From contig CANPPM010000197.1 of assembly GCA_947575935.1 (NCBI GenBank), positions 1-5,545 of the forward strand: a stretch of DNA of 5,545 nucleotides. Direction: 5' to 3'. Under the pieces are notes generated by a model. The model was not told where the DNA came from. It did no database searches and saw only the letters and a list, made by a program, of their open reading frames with translations. Of the stretch, positions 1-5,545 are shown one piece after another. The position numbers were made by a program, and so were the translations under genes. The stretch comes from an uncultured Butyricicoccus sp. (GTDB lineage: Bacteria > Bacillota > Clostridia > Oscillospirales > Butyricicoccaceae). Positions within the stretch are counted from its first letter, which is position 1; each line of letters starts with the position of its first letter.

Positions 1-175
1 CGGTCATGAGATCCTCATACTGCGGATCTTCCGCCAGCGCATAGGTTGCCGCAAACGAGTTGAGCGACGGACGGACAATCGGGTCGTCCACCACATTTTC
101 GACCTTCTCGCCGAAGCGGTACAGGTTGAGGTGCAGCTTCCGCAGGGATTCAATATACTGTTCTTTTGTCAGCAT
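1..175 (-). CDS. abfD: 4-hydroxybutyryl-CoA dehydratase / vinylacetyl-CoA delta-isomerase, N-terminal 58 codons (cut by window edge)
   Basis: I translated this partial gene by hand; it was too short to list as a full ORF. It opens with M-L-T-K-E-Q-Y-I-E-S-L-R-K-L and continues to ...EDPQYEDLMT at the window edge. From memory, this matches the start of the clostridial AbfD family closely: QYIESLRKL near residue 6, FGEKVEN near 21-27, a DP-I-RPS-N block near 31-39, and A-DPQY-DLMT near 48-58. Known members (about 480-490 aa) are FAD- and [4Fe-4S]-containing cytoplasmic enzymes that dehydrate 4-hydroxybutyryl-CoA to crotonyl-CoA by a radical mechanism. The cluster ligands lie downstream, outside the window, so activity cannot be judged. 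The ATG at 175 follows a strong AGGAGAGG site at a 7-nt spacing, 34 bp after the CoA-transferase stop. The general family is 4-hydroxyphenylacetate 3-hydroxylase-like, but the CoA-transferase and dehydrogenase neighbours fit AbfD specifically. Confidence 0.9.
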   Translation of the reverse strand, partial: MLTKEQYIESLRKLHLNLYRFGEKVENVVDDPIVRPSLNSFAATYALAEDPQYEDLMT

Positions 176-182
176 TTTCTTT

Positions 183-190
183 CCTCTCCT
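183..190 (-). promoter_or_regulatory. Ribosome binding site of abfD
   Basis: The minus strand reads AGGAGAGG, seven bases before the ATG at 175. It is the strongest Shine-Dalgarno match in the window and fixes the start of the partial dehydratase gene. It lies in the 34-bp gap after the CoA-transferase stop, where I see no hairpin or promoter, which fits co-transcription. Confidence 0.8.
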
Positions 191-209
191 TTATGTGAAA
201 TTTGTGTTA

Positions 210-1517
210 TTAAACTGCGAGCTTTTCACCAAAGCGCTTTTCAAATTCCTCCGCCAATTCGGCGCGGAACTTGGGGTGCGCAATGGCAATTAAACGCTTT
301 GCGCGTTCACGGAGCGTCTGCCCGCGCAGCTGCGCGACGCCGTATTCGGTGACGATATAATTCACATCACAGCGGCTGGTGGTCACCGGTGCGCCGGTCG
401 TCAGCGTCGTGACGATCTTGGAGGCCGTGCCGTCATTGGTCGCCGCGTGCAGCGCAATGATGGAACGTCCGCCGTTGGACAGATTCGCGCCGCGCACAAA
501 ATCCATCTGCCCGCCGATGCCGGAGATCTGCCGCAGGCCGATGGCCTCTGCGCAGACCTGTCCCTGCAAATCCACCTCGACACAGGAGTTGATCGATACC
601 ACATTATCATTTTGCGAAATAACCGCGGGGTTGTTGCATACGTCCACCGGCAGCATATTGATTATCGGGTTATTGTTCACAAAATCGTATAGCTTCCGCG
701 TCCCCATCAGGAAGGTGACGCAAACCTTCCCGATGTCCCGCTGCTTGCGCTTGCCGTTAATGACGCCCGATTCCAGCAGCGGCAGTACGCCGTCCGAAAT
801 CATTTCGGTATGCAGCCCGAGGTCTTTCTTGTTGCCAAGGAAGGAGCAGACTGCGTCCGGCAGCGCGCCGATACCCAGCTGCAGGCAGTCGCCGTCCCGC
901 ACCAAATCCGCAATGTATTTGCCAATCTGCCGGTCTGCGTCGCCGATTTTTGCCGGTTTGCTTTCAGGCAGAGGCTCCCACGCGCTGATAAACGCGTCAA
1001 TTTCAGAAACATGCACGAAGCTTTCCCCGTAGGTCCTAGGCATATTGGGGTTAAATTCGGCAATTACCGTCTTTGCCGACTTAACCGCCTGCGCGCCATA
1101 GTCGCAGCTCAGGCCAAGCGACACATAACCACGCTCGTCCGGGGGCGAGCAGGTGAAGGCGAACACGTCCACCGGCAGCGTGCCGTCGCGGAACATGCGG
1201 GGGACATCCGAGAAGAACGCGGGCGTATAATCGGCGCGGTTTTCCGCAATCGGCTTGCGCGCAAGCCCTCCTACAAAGAGGGCGTTATGACGGAAGTGCG
1301 ACTCCATCCCCGGCTGCAAATACTCGCCCGAGCCAAGGTAAACCATGTGCGCAACCTCTACATTATGGAACTGCTCCGCCATCCGCGCCATCGTGCGCTG
1401 AAAGACGATTGGCTCGCCCACCGCGTGCCCAAACACGACCCGATCTCCGTCGCGGATCATCGATACCGCCTGCTCAGGCGTCACAATATGTTCTTTGTAA
1501 TAGCTTCTCCAATCCAT
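210..1517 (-). CDS. cat2: 4-hydroxybutyrate CoA-transferase (acetyl-CoA hydrolase/transferase family)
   Basis: A 435-aa cytoplasmic enzyme expected to move CoA from acetyl-CoA (or another short acyl-CoA) to 4-hydroxybutyrate. It resembles C. kluyveri Cat2/AbfT from end to end: MDWRSYYKEHIVT at the start, HAVGEP at 31-36, HFRHNALFVGG at 74-84, RADYTP at 94-99, NMPRT at 158-162, GIGALPDAV at 215-223, VTFLMGT at 267-273, SGIGGQMDF at 332-340 and VTEYGVA at 389-395. E238 in LHTEMISDG is the expected catalytic glutamate that forms the glutamyl-CoA intermediate. Length is normal for the family and there is no break. The frame stays open 10 codons further upstream, but ATG 1517 has an AGGAG site 7 nt away and matches the family's MEW/MDW start. 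It begins 17 bp after the dehydrogenase stop. The substrate could be another hydroxyacid such as 3-hydroxypropionate; the family assignment is firm, the substrate less so. The symbol abfT is also used. Confidence 0.93.
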   Translation of the reverse strand: MDWRSYYKEHIVTPEQAVSMIRDGDRVVFGHAVGEPIVFQRTMARMAEQFHNVEVAHMVYLGSGEYLQPGMESHFRHNALFVGGLARKPIAENRADYTPAFFSDVPRMFRDGTLPVDVFAFTCSPPDERGYVSLGLSCDYGAQAVKSAKTVIAEFNPNMPRTYGESFVHVSEIDAFISAWEPLPESKPAKIGDADRQIGKYIADLVRDGDCLQLGIGALPDAVCSFLGNKKDLGLHTEMISDGVLPLLESGVINGKRKQRDIGKVCVTFLMGTRKLYDFVNNNPIINMLPVDVCNNPAVISQNDNVVSINSCVEVDLQGQVCAEAIGLRQISGIGGQMDFVRGANLSNGGRSIIALHAATNDGTASKIVTTLTTGAPVTTSRCDVNYIVTEYGVAQLRGQTLRERAKRLIAIAHPKFRAELAEEFEKRFGEKLAV

Positions 1518-1524
1518 ATCGGTT

Positions 1525-1529
1525 CTCCT
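1525..1529 (-). promoter_or_regulatory. Ribosome binding site of the CoA-transferase gene
   Basis: The minus strand reads AGGAG followed by AACCGAT and then ATG, a 7-nt spacing. It picks the ATG at 1517 over the upstream in-frame ATG at 1547, which would lie inside the end of the dehydrogenase gene and would make an unusual N-terminus. Confidence 0.8.
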
Positions 1530-1534
1530 GGTGC

Positions 1535-2656
1535 TTAATACGCACACTTATAAATAGCAAGGATTTCATCACGGGTCAGCGGAACGTAATTGTGTCCGAG
1601 CAGACGCTGCTGGGTCTCAATGACGCTGTCCGCATACCGGGGCAGCTCGTCCTCAGTGACGCCGTATTCCCGCATCGGCCTGCGCGGAAGCACGCGATCC
1701 ATCAGGCTGTACAGCGCCGGAATCGCCGCCGTTTCCGCACAGCCGAGCAGCTTGGAAAGCAGCGTTTCAAGCCGGTTGATCTTCCCGGTTGGATGTTTTT
1801 CCAGATACTTCTGAAGGACCGGTGCAAACATCACCTGGTTTGATTCGCCGTGCGCCACGTGATGTACGCCGCCCAAGGGGTAACTCAGCGCGTGGACAGC
1901 CGCGCAGCCCGCATGGCCGAAAGCAATCCCGGCATAGTTGGAGGCCCGCAGGAATTCCGCTGCGTAAGGCTTCCAGCCGTCCTTTTCGCCGGAATCAGCC
2001 GCCGCTTTCCAACAGGGCAGGATCAGCTCCAGCGCTTTTTCCGAAAACAGCTCGCTGAGCGGGCAGGCATCCGGGGAAAGGTAGCTTTCCACCGCGTGGA
2101 TCATTGCGTCGATGGAAGAGGTTGCATACACGCCGTAGGGTAGGCTTGCCAGCATCCCTGGGATTAGCACCGCCTGGTCGGCGAACATGGCAGGCGAGAC
2201 AATGCCCTGCTTCACACCCTTTGTGGTGCGGTTGATAATCGAGATGTTCGTGACCTCGCTGCCCGTACCGCAGGTGGTGGGGACGATCAGCAGCGGGTGC
2301 ACCTTCTCCAGCGTGCCCATATGCGCATAAAGATCATCGACCCTTTCGCCGCGCTTTGCGACAGCCAGTACTTTTGCAATGTCGATGATTGTGCCGCCGC
2401 CGACTGCAACCAACCGCTCGTATTCCTTCCCGGCCAGCGCCGACAGGATCGCGTCAACCATCACGTCGGTCGGTTCGCCCGCGCCGTACTGCTCCTGGAA
2501 CAGGGTCTGACAACCAAGGTTCAGCGCGGAAATCGCCGGCTGGTAAATGTATTCGTTGGTCAGGATCAAGTCCTTTTCTCCAAGCGCCGCTTCTTTCGCA
2601 AAGCCACAAAACTCTGCGTATTCCGCAACGCTTGGGACGATCCGGAATGCGTTCAT
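1535..2656 (-). CDS. 4hbD: 4-hydroxybutyrate dehydrogenase (iron-containing alcohol dehydrogenase family)
   Basis: A 373-aa cytoplasmic NAD(H)-dependent enzyme of the group III iron alcohol dehydrogenase family, expected to interconvert succinic semialdehyde and 4-hydroxybutyrate. It follows C. kluyveri 4HbD closely: ILTNEYIYQP at 31-40, FQE-YG-GEP at 53-62, the nucleotide-binding VGGGTIIDIAK at 85-95, IVPTTCGTGSEVTN at 124-137, the SSIDAMIHA-E block at 180-190, SNYAGIAFG at 239-247, AVHALSYPLGG at 253-263 and the tail LRE/MREYG, DSVIE-QQRLL. The metal ligands expected for the family are all present: D183, H187, H255 and H269. The frame remains open 38 codons further upstream, but that stretch runs back into iolB and looks like random shadow sequence; ATG 2656 has an AGGGGG site 8 nt away. 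It starts 14 bp after the iolB stop, so translational coupling is likely. Malonate semialdehyde reduction to 3-hydroxypropionate is a possible alternative activity given the iol neighbours. Confidence 0.92.
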   Translation of the reverse strand: MNAFRIVPSVAEYAEFCGFAKEAALGEKDLILTNEYIYQPAISALNLGCQTLFQEQYGAGEPTDVMVDAILSALAGKEYERLVAVGGGTIIDIAKVLAVAKRGERVDDLYAHMGTLEKVHPLLIVPTTCGTGSEVTNISIINRTTKGVKQGIVSPAMFADQAVLIPGMLASLPYGVYATSSIDAMIHAVESYLSPDACPLSELFSEKALELILPCWKAAADSGEKDGWKPYAAEFLRASNYAGIAFGHAGCAAVHALSYPLGGVHHVAHGESNQVMFAPVLQKYLEKHPTGKINRLETLLSKLLGCAETAAIPALYSLMDRVLPRRPMREYGVTEDELPRYADSVIETQQRLLGHNYVPLTRDEILAIYKCAY

Positions 2657-2664
2657 ATTCACGG

Positions 2665-2670
2665 CCCCCT
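2665..2670 (-). promoter_or_regulatory. Ribosome binding site of the 4-hydroxybutyrate dehydrogenase gene, abutting the iolB stop codon
   Basis: The minus strand reads AGGGGG, immediately after the iolB TAA (2673-2671) and 8 nt before the ATG at 2656. The position decides the start: a GTG two codons upstream (2662) would be only 2 nt from the site, and the longer in-frame start at 2770 has no support. Ribosomes ending iolB would sit over this site, which suggests translational coupling between the inositol gene and the fermentation gene. Confidence 0.75.
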
Positions 2671-3462
2671 TTAGATATCCGGGAAGAATTTTGCGTCGGG
2701 CTTCAGTACCCATTCGTATTCTGCCACGTTGGTTGTGACGATGTTTTGGTCGTCCTGCAGACGGATACACCAGAGATAATATTCTGCGTAGCCGGGCGCT
2801 GCCACCTGTGAGTGGGTAACGTTCTCAGGCATGCCGGTCAGGTCGTTGTTTTTGACTTTATAAGCGTTGTCTCCGAATTCTGCCAGGCCATAGCCGTTTT
2901 CCGGCAGGAATTTGTAGTAATACAGTTCTGGCTCGACATGCTGGTGTGGCGGATAAGACGACCATTTACCGGGGAAATGCACCACTTCGCCGATGAAGAA
3001 ATTGGTTTCAGGGCAATTCGAGCGGTCGAAAAAGGTGCGGACAAGGCGGGTTGACATATCGTTCATCAGGCCTGCGCCGCGCTCCTCGTTTGCGCTTAGG
3101 CAATCCGCAGGGTGCAGCAGGCGGGATGCGAAAGCACGCTTGTTTTCGGTACGGGCCACCGCAATTTCTGCATCGCTGAGAGCAGTGATGACTACAGCGG
3201 TATTCTGCGGCACATGGAGAAGAACCGCGCCTTCGTGGAAACAGTCTTTCCGCTCGACAACTTCGCTGTGTTTGTCCCATTCAAAAGAGATTTTGCCGCA
3301 AAGCAGGTCATAAACAACCTCCTGCGCGTAGTCAAAGTGCATGACGTCGCCAGAAGCCATTTTCACAACGCCGAATTCCATGCCCATCATTTCCGGGTTA
3401 TCGACGGCGGAAACCATCTTGTTATATCCCTTTTCAAACGGCCCTTTGCTTGTATATTTCAT
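2671..3462 (-). CDS. iolB: 5-deoxy-glucuronate isomerase (IolB/KduI family)
   Basis: A 263-aa cytoplasmic cupin-fold enzyme expected to isomerise 5-deoxy-D-glucuronate, the product of IolD, to 2-deoxy-5-keto-D-gluconate in myo-inositol catabolism. The N-terminal half (about 20-120) is the first cupin domain. The second holds the family signature GKWSSYPPHQH at 165-175, followed by E179, YYYKF, then H217 in the NVTHSQVAAPGYAEYYLW stretch; H173, H175, E179 and H217 are the likely metal ligands. It is slightly shorter than B. subtilis IolB (271 aa as I recall), mainly because the loop after the PPH-H motif is compact. The frame continues 74 codons upstream, through the hairpin and into the end of iolD, so I reject that extension; ATG 3462 has an AAGGAAG site and a sensible KYTSKGPF start. 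IolD directly upstream supports IolB over the related pectin enzyme KduI. Confidence 0.93.
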   Translation of the reverse strand: MKYTSKGPFEKGYNKMVSAVDNPEMMGMEFGVVKMASGDVMHFDYAQEVVYDLLCGKISFEWDKHSEVVERKDCFHEGAVLLHVPQNTAVVITALSDAEIAVARTENKRAFASRLLHPADCLSANEERGAGLMNDMSTRLVRTFFDRSNCPETNFFIGEVVHFPGKWSSYPPHQHVEPELYYYKFLPENGYGLAEFGDNAYKVKNNDLTGMPENVTHSQVAAPGYAEYYLWCIRLQDDQNIVTTNVAEYEWVLKPDAKFFPDI

Positions 3463-3471
3463 AAAAACCAG

Positions 3472-3478
3472 CTTCCTT
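3472..3478 (-). promoter_or_regulatory. Ribosome binding site of iolB
   Basis: The minus strand reads AAGGAAG, 9 nt before the ATG at 3462. The 41 bases between the hairpin and the ATG are A/T-rich apart from this site, leaving the start region unstructured. No convincing -35/-10 pair fits between the hairpin and this site. Confidence 0.65.
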
Positions 3479-3503
3479 TTTGTTTTATTTTTAAATCGTT
3501 TTG

Positions 3504-3539
3504 TAAAAGGCCGCCCGCTCTTACACGGGCGGCCTTTTA
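3504..3539 (-). terminator. Intercistronic hairpin between iolD and iolB, terminator-like and symmetric
   Basis: A perfect 14-bp inverted repeat: arm TAAAAGGCCGCCCG at 3504-3517 and its exact reverse complement at 3526-3539, with an 8-base loop (3518-3525). The inner 9 pairs are nearly all G:C, the outer ones A/T, giving an A-tract/stem/T-tract shape in both directions. The T-run after the stem is short (TTTTA) and partly paired, so termination may be incomplete. It lies 48 bases after the iolD stop and 41 bases before the iolB start, both genes in the same direction. Simple termination would leave iolB and the genes after it without a visible promoter, so a leaky terminator or mRNA-processing/stability hairpin is equally plausible. 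Confidence 0.8.
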
Positions 3540-3587
3540 GGAGAGAATGAAAATGCCAGAAATGTGTATAGGAATATGAGCTTTTTA

Positions 3588-5540
3588 TTAGTACAGGCGC
3601 GCCTCTGCAAGATGGTCGTCGATCCGCTTGCGGGCTTCCAGAACAGCGGCAGAGCTGGAGGTGGATGCTACGCCGAGATGCCACCAGCTTTCGTAGCCCT
3701 CAGCCATGGTCTTGGGCAGGACCTTGGCGTCGATAATGCAGGAGCAGCTTTCTTTCTTTGCCGCGCGGACAGCTTCCCGGAACTCCTCAGGGGTTTTGGC
3801 CGTAAAGCCCTTCATGCCGTAGCCTTCGCCGACCTTGGCAAAATCGGTGTAGCAGTATGCGCCGTCGAGCTTGCCGGTTTCTGCATTCCGGTGACGCATC
3901 TCGGTCGCCAGCGTACCGACGCCGTTGCCCATCTGCAGGTTGTTGATGCAGCCGAATGCCGCATTGTCAAATACCACGATGGTGATCTTTGCGCCTTCCT
4001 GGATGGCGGTCGGGATCTCGGAATTCAGCATCATGAAGGATCCGTCGCCGGCCAGGCCGTATACTTCTTTATCGGGCGCTGCCAGCTTGGCGCCGAGCGC
4101 GCCGGCAATTTCATAGCCCATGCAGGACGCGCCGTATTCCATGTTGTAGGAATCCTTTGCGTCGGTAACCCACAGGCGTTCCAAGTCCGCCGGGAGGGAG
4201 CCTGCGGCGGCAACGACAATTGCGTCGTCGTCGATCTCTTCCCGCAGAATGCCGACTGCGTTCGACTCGGTGATGATGCCGCCGATATCGCGGATGTAAT
4301 CATTCATGATCTTTTCCGTCCAGCTTGGGACGCAGGGTACAAATTTGCCTTCGCCAAAGCCTTCGCCGTGATACTGGACGTTCAGCACGCTCTGGCGTTC
4401 CTTTTCCCATACCTCGCGGATTTCCTGGATCTCGGTGGTGTAGCCTGACTTGTAACCGGCTGCCTTGAGCTCCTTGGTCAGCGCTTCAATGGTGACCTTT
4501 GCATCACCGATGCAGCGTACTGCATCCAGCTTTTCTGCGTGGAATTCGGAAGTGTTGATGGTCAGGATCTTGATGTCCGGGTTGCGGAACAGCACCCATT
4601 TGGAACCGGTGACGAAGTCGTTGAAGCGGGTGCCGGCGCCGATGATCAGGTCGCAGTCCTTGCACAGCGCGTTGGCTGCGAGGCCGCCGGTTACGCCGAT
4701 GCCGCCTACGCTCAGTTCAAAGCTATCCGGCAGCGCCGAATGGCCCGCCTGGGTCTGAGAAACCGGGATATTGAACTCTTTGCAGAATTCCATGACAGCG
4801 TCGCCGCCCTCGGAGTAACGCACACCGCCGCCGGAAATGAACATTGGCTTCTTGGATGCCTTGATCAGCTCGACCGCCTGCTTCAGCTCATACTCGTCTG
4901 CACCGCGTCTTGAAATATGGTGGATGCGCTTCTGGAAGAAATAATCCGGATAGTCGTAGCTCTCACCCTGCACGTCCTGCGGGAGGGAGATCGTAACCGT
5001 ACCGCAATTTGCAGTGTCGGTGAGGGCGCGCATGGCGTTGACCATCGCACTCATCAGCTGCTCGGGCCGGGAAACACGGTCCCAATATTTCGAAACTGGC
5101 TTGAAGCAGTCCGAAGCCGTCATCGACAGGTCGTTCGGGATTTCCAGCTGCTGGAGTACCGGGTCGGGCTGGCGGGTTGCAAAGGAGTCGGACGGGAACA
5201 GCAGCAGCGGCAGATTGTTGATCGTCGCTGTGACGGCGGCTGTCAGCAGGTTTGCCGCGCCCGCGCCAATCGAGGTCGAGCAGGCGATGATCTTACGGCG
5301 GTTGTGCTGCTTGGTGTAAGAAATTGCGGCGTGCGCCATGCCCTGCTCGTTGCGGCCCTGGTAAACGCGCAGATGGCCGGGATCAGATTCCAGCGCTTCG
5401 CCCAGACCAACGACCATGCCGTGGCCGAAAATCGTGAAGATGCCGTCGACGAAAGGTTCTACCTTGCCATCGAACTCGATGTACTGCTGATTTAAAAACT
5501 TAACGATTGCCTGACCTACGGTCATTCTGGTTTTGCTCAT
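3588..5540 (-). CDS. iolD: 3D-(3,5/4)-trihydroxycyclohexane-1,2-dione acylhydrolase (ThDP-dependent)
   Basis: A complete 650-aa cytoplasmic thiamine-diphosphate enzyme that hydrolytically opens the ring of trihydroxycyclohexane-1,2-dione, giving 5-deoxy-glucuronate for IolB. It has the usual three-domain ThDP layout. The N-terminal pyrimidine-binding domain (about 1-200) holds FTIFGHG at 35-41, the cofactor-activating E65 in NEQGMAHAA, STSIGAGAANL at 88-98 and FATRQPDPVLQQ at 120-131. The central domain spans about 215-380. The pyrophosphate domain (about 440-620) carries AGSLPADLERLW at 446-457, EYGASCMGYE at 468-477 and the GDG(498-500)...N526 metal/ThDP motif, then FGCINNLQM and VLPKTM-EGYESWW at 607-620. 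Length is near the 637 aa I recall for B. subtilis IolD. ATG 5540 matches the family N-terminus (MGKK-R-T-AQA-type) better than ATG 5525; its ribosome binding site is beyond the window edge, as only 5 bases remain. The other iol genes would be expected upstream or elsewhere. Confidence 0.96.
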   Translation of the reverse strand: MSKTRMTVGQAIVKFLNQQYIEFDGKVEPFVDGIFTIFGHGMVVGLGEALESDPGHLRVYQGRNEQGMAHAAISYTKQHNRRKIIACSTSIGAGAANLLTAAVTATINNLPLLLFPSDSFATRQPDPVLQQLEIPNDLSMTASDCFKPVSKYWDRVSRPEQLMSAMVNAMRALTDTANCGTVTISLPQDVQGESYDYPDYFFQKRIHHISRRGADEYELKQAVELIKASKKPMFISGGGVRYSEGGDAVMEFCKEFNIPVSQTQAGHSALPDSFELSVGGIGVTGGLAANALCKDCDLIIGAGTRFNDFVTGSKWVLFRNPDIKILTINTSEFHAEKLDAVRCIGDAKVTIEALTKELKAAGYKSGYTTEIQEIREVWEKERQSVLNVQYHGEGFGEGKFVPCVPSWTEKIMNDYIRDIGGIITESNAVGILREEIDDDAIVVAAAGSLPADLERLWVTDAKDSYNMEYGASCMGYEIAGALGAKLAAPDKEVYGLAGDGSFMMLNSEIPTAIQEGAKITIVVFDNAAFGCINNLQMGNGVGTLATEMRHRNAETGKLDGAYCYTDFAKVGEGYGMKGFTAKTPEEFREAVRAAKKESCSCIIDAKVLPKTMAEGYESWWHLGVASTSSSAAVLEARKRIDDHLAEARLY

Positions 5541-5545
5541 AATAA

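Noticed and set aside
810..1538. Open frame of 242 codons on the plus strand opposite the CoA-transferase gene
   Set aside because: Its translation is rich in R, H, A and V with no motifs, as expected for a shadow frame; the minus-strand gene covers the whole stretch with family motifs from end to end.
2657..2770. N-terminal extension of the dehydrogenase by 38 codons
   Set aside because: The extra residues overlap the iolB coding end, do not resemble the family, and the internal ATG at 2656 has a well-spaced ribosome binding site and the family-type N-terminus.
3463..3510. Possible promoter for iolB (TTTACA followed by A/T-rich sequence) just after the hairpin
   Set aside because: No -10 hexamer stands at a normal spacing, and transcription would begin at or after the ribosome binding site. 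The A/T-richness alone is not enough.
3540..3587. Possible small gene or leader peptide in the gap after iolD
   Set aside because: The stretch is too short and holds no start with a ribosome binding site on either strand; it looks like plain 3' untranslated sequence.
3463..3684. N-terminal extension of iolB by 74 codons
   Set aside because: It would run through the hairpin and overlap the end of iolD; the sequence looks non-coding, and ATG 3462 is preceded by AAGGAAG.
3564..4448. Open frame of 294 codons on the plus strand opposite iolD
   Set aside because: It lies antisense to the well-supported iolD coding sequence, shows no recognisable family motifs, and its start has no clear ribosome binding site. 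Long antisense frames are common opposite GC-rich third codon positions.

Overview
The window reads as a gene cluster from an anaerobic, fermentative bacterium, most likely a member of the Clostridia (Bacillota). The basis is the gene content (an inositol-degradation pair next to a Clostridium kluyveri-type 4-hydroxybutyrate module), strong purine-rich Shine-Dalgarno sites before every visible start, and short intergenic gaps. By eye the base composition is moderately GC-rich, which suggests an Oscillospiraceae-like gut organism rather than a low-GC Clostridium. The genus is not determined by anything I can see.

All five genes lie on the minus strand, so transcription runs from high to low coordinates. 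The order is iolD (5540-3588, complete), a 14-bp-stem hairpin (3539-3504), iolB (3462-2671), a 4-hydroxybutyrate dehydrogenase (2656-1535), a 4-hydroxybutyrate CoA-transferase (1517-210), and the first 58 codons of a 4-hydroxybutyryl-CoA dehydratase (175 to the window edge). Intergenic gaps are 125 bp (iolD-iolB, containing the hairpin), 14 bp, 17 bp and 34 bp. No stretch above 300 bp lacks a gene, and I see no RNA genes, mobile elements, CRISPR arrays or integration scars.

Functionally there are two blocks. IolD (ThDP-dependent ring-opening hydrolase) and IolB (5-deoxyglucuronate isomerase) are consecutive middle steps of myo-inositol catabolism, which ends in dihydroxyacetone phosphate plus malonate semialdehyde. 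The other three are the consecutive steps semialdehyde -> hydroxyacid -> hydroxyacyl-CoA -> crotonyl-CoA of the 4-hydroxybutyrate route to butyrate. The blocks are joined tightly: the ribosome binding site of the dehydrogenase directly abuts the iolB stop codon, so iolB and the three downstream genes look like one operon. The main point of interest is this coupling of inositol degradation to a hydroxyacid/CoA fermentation module. The second is the hairpin that separates iolD from the rest. The individual enzymes are members of known families; nothing here is an undescribed protein type.
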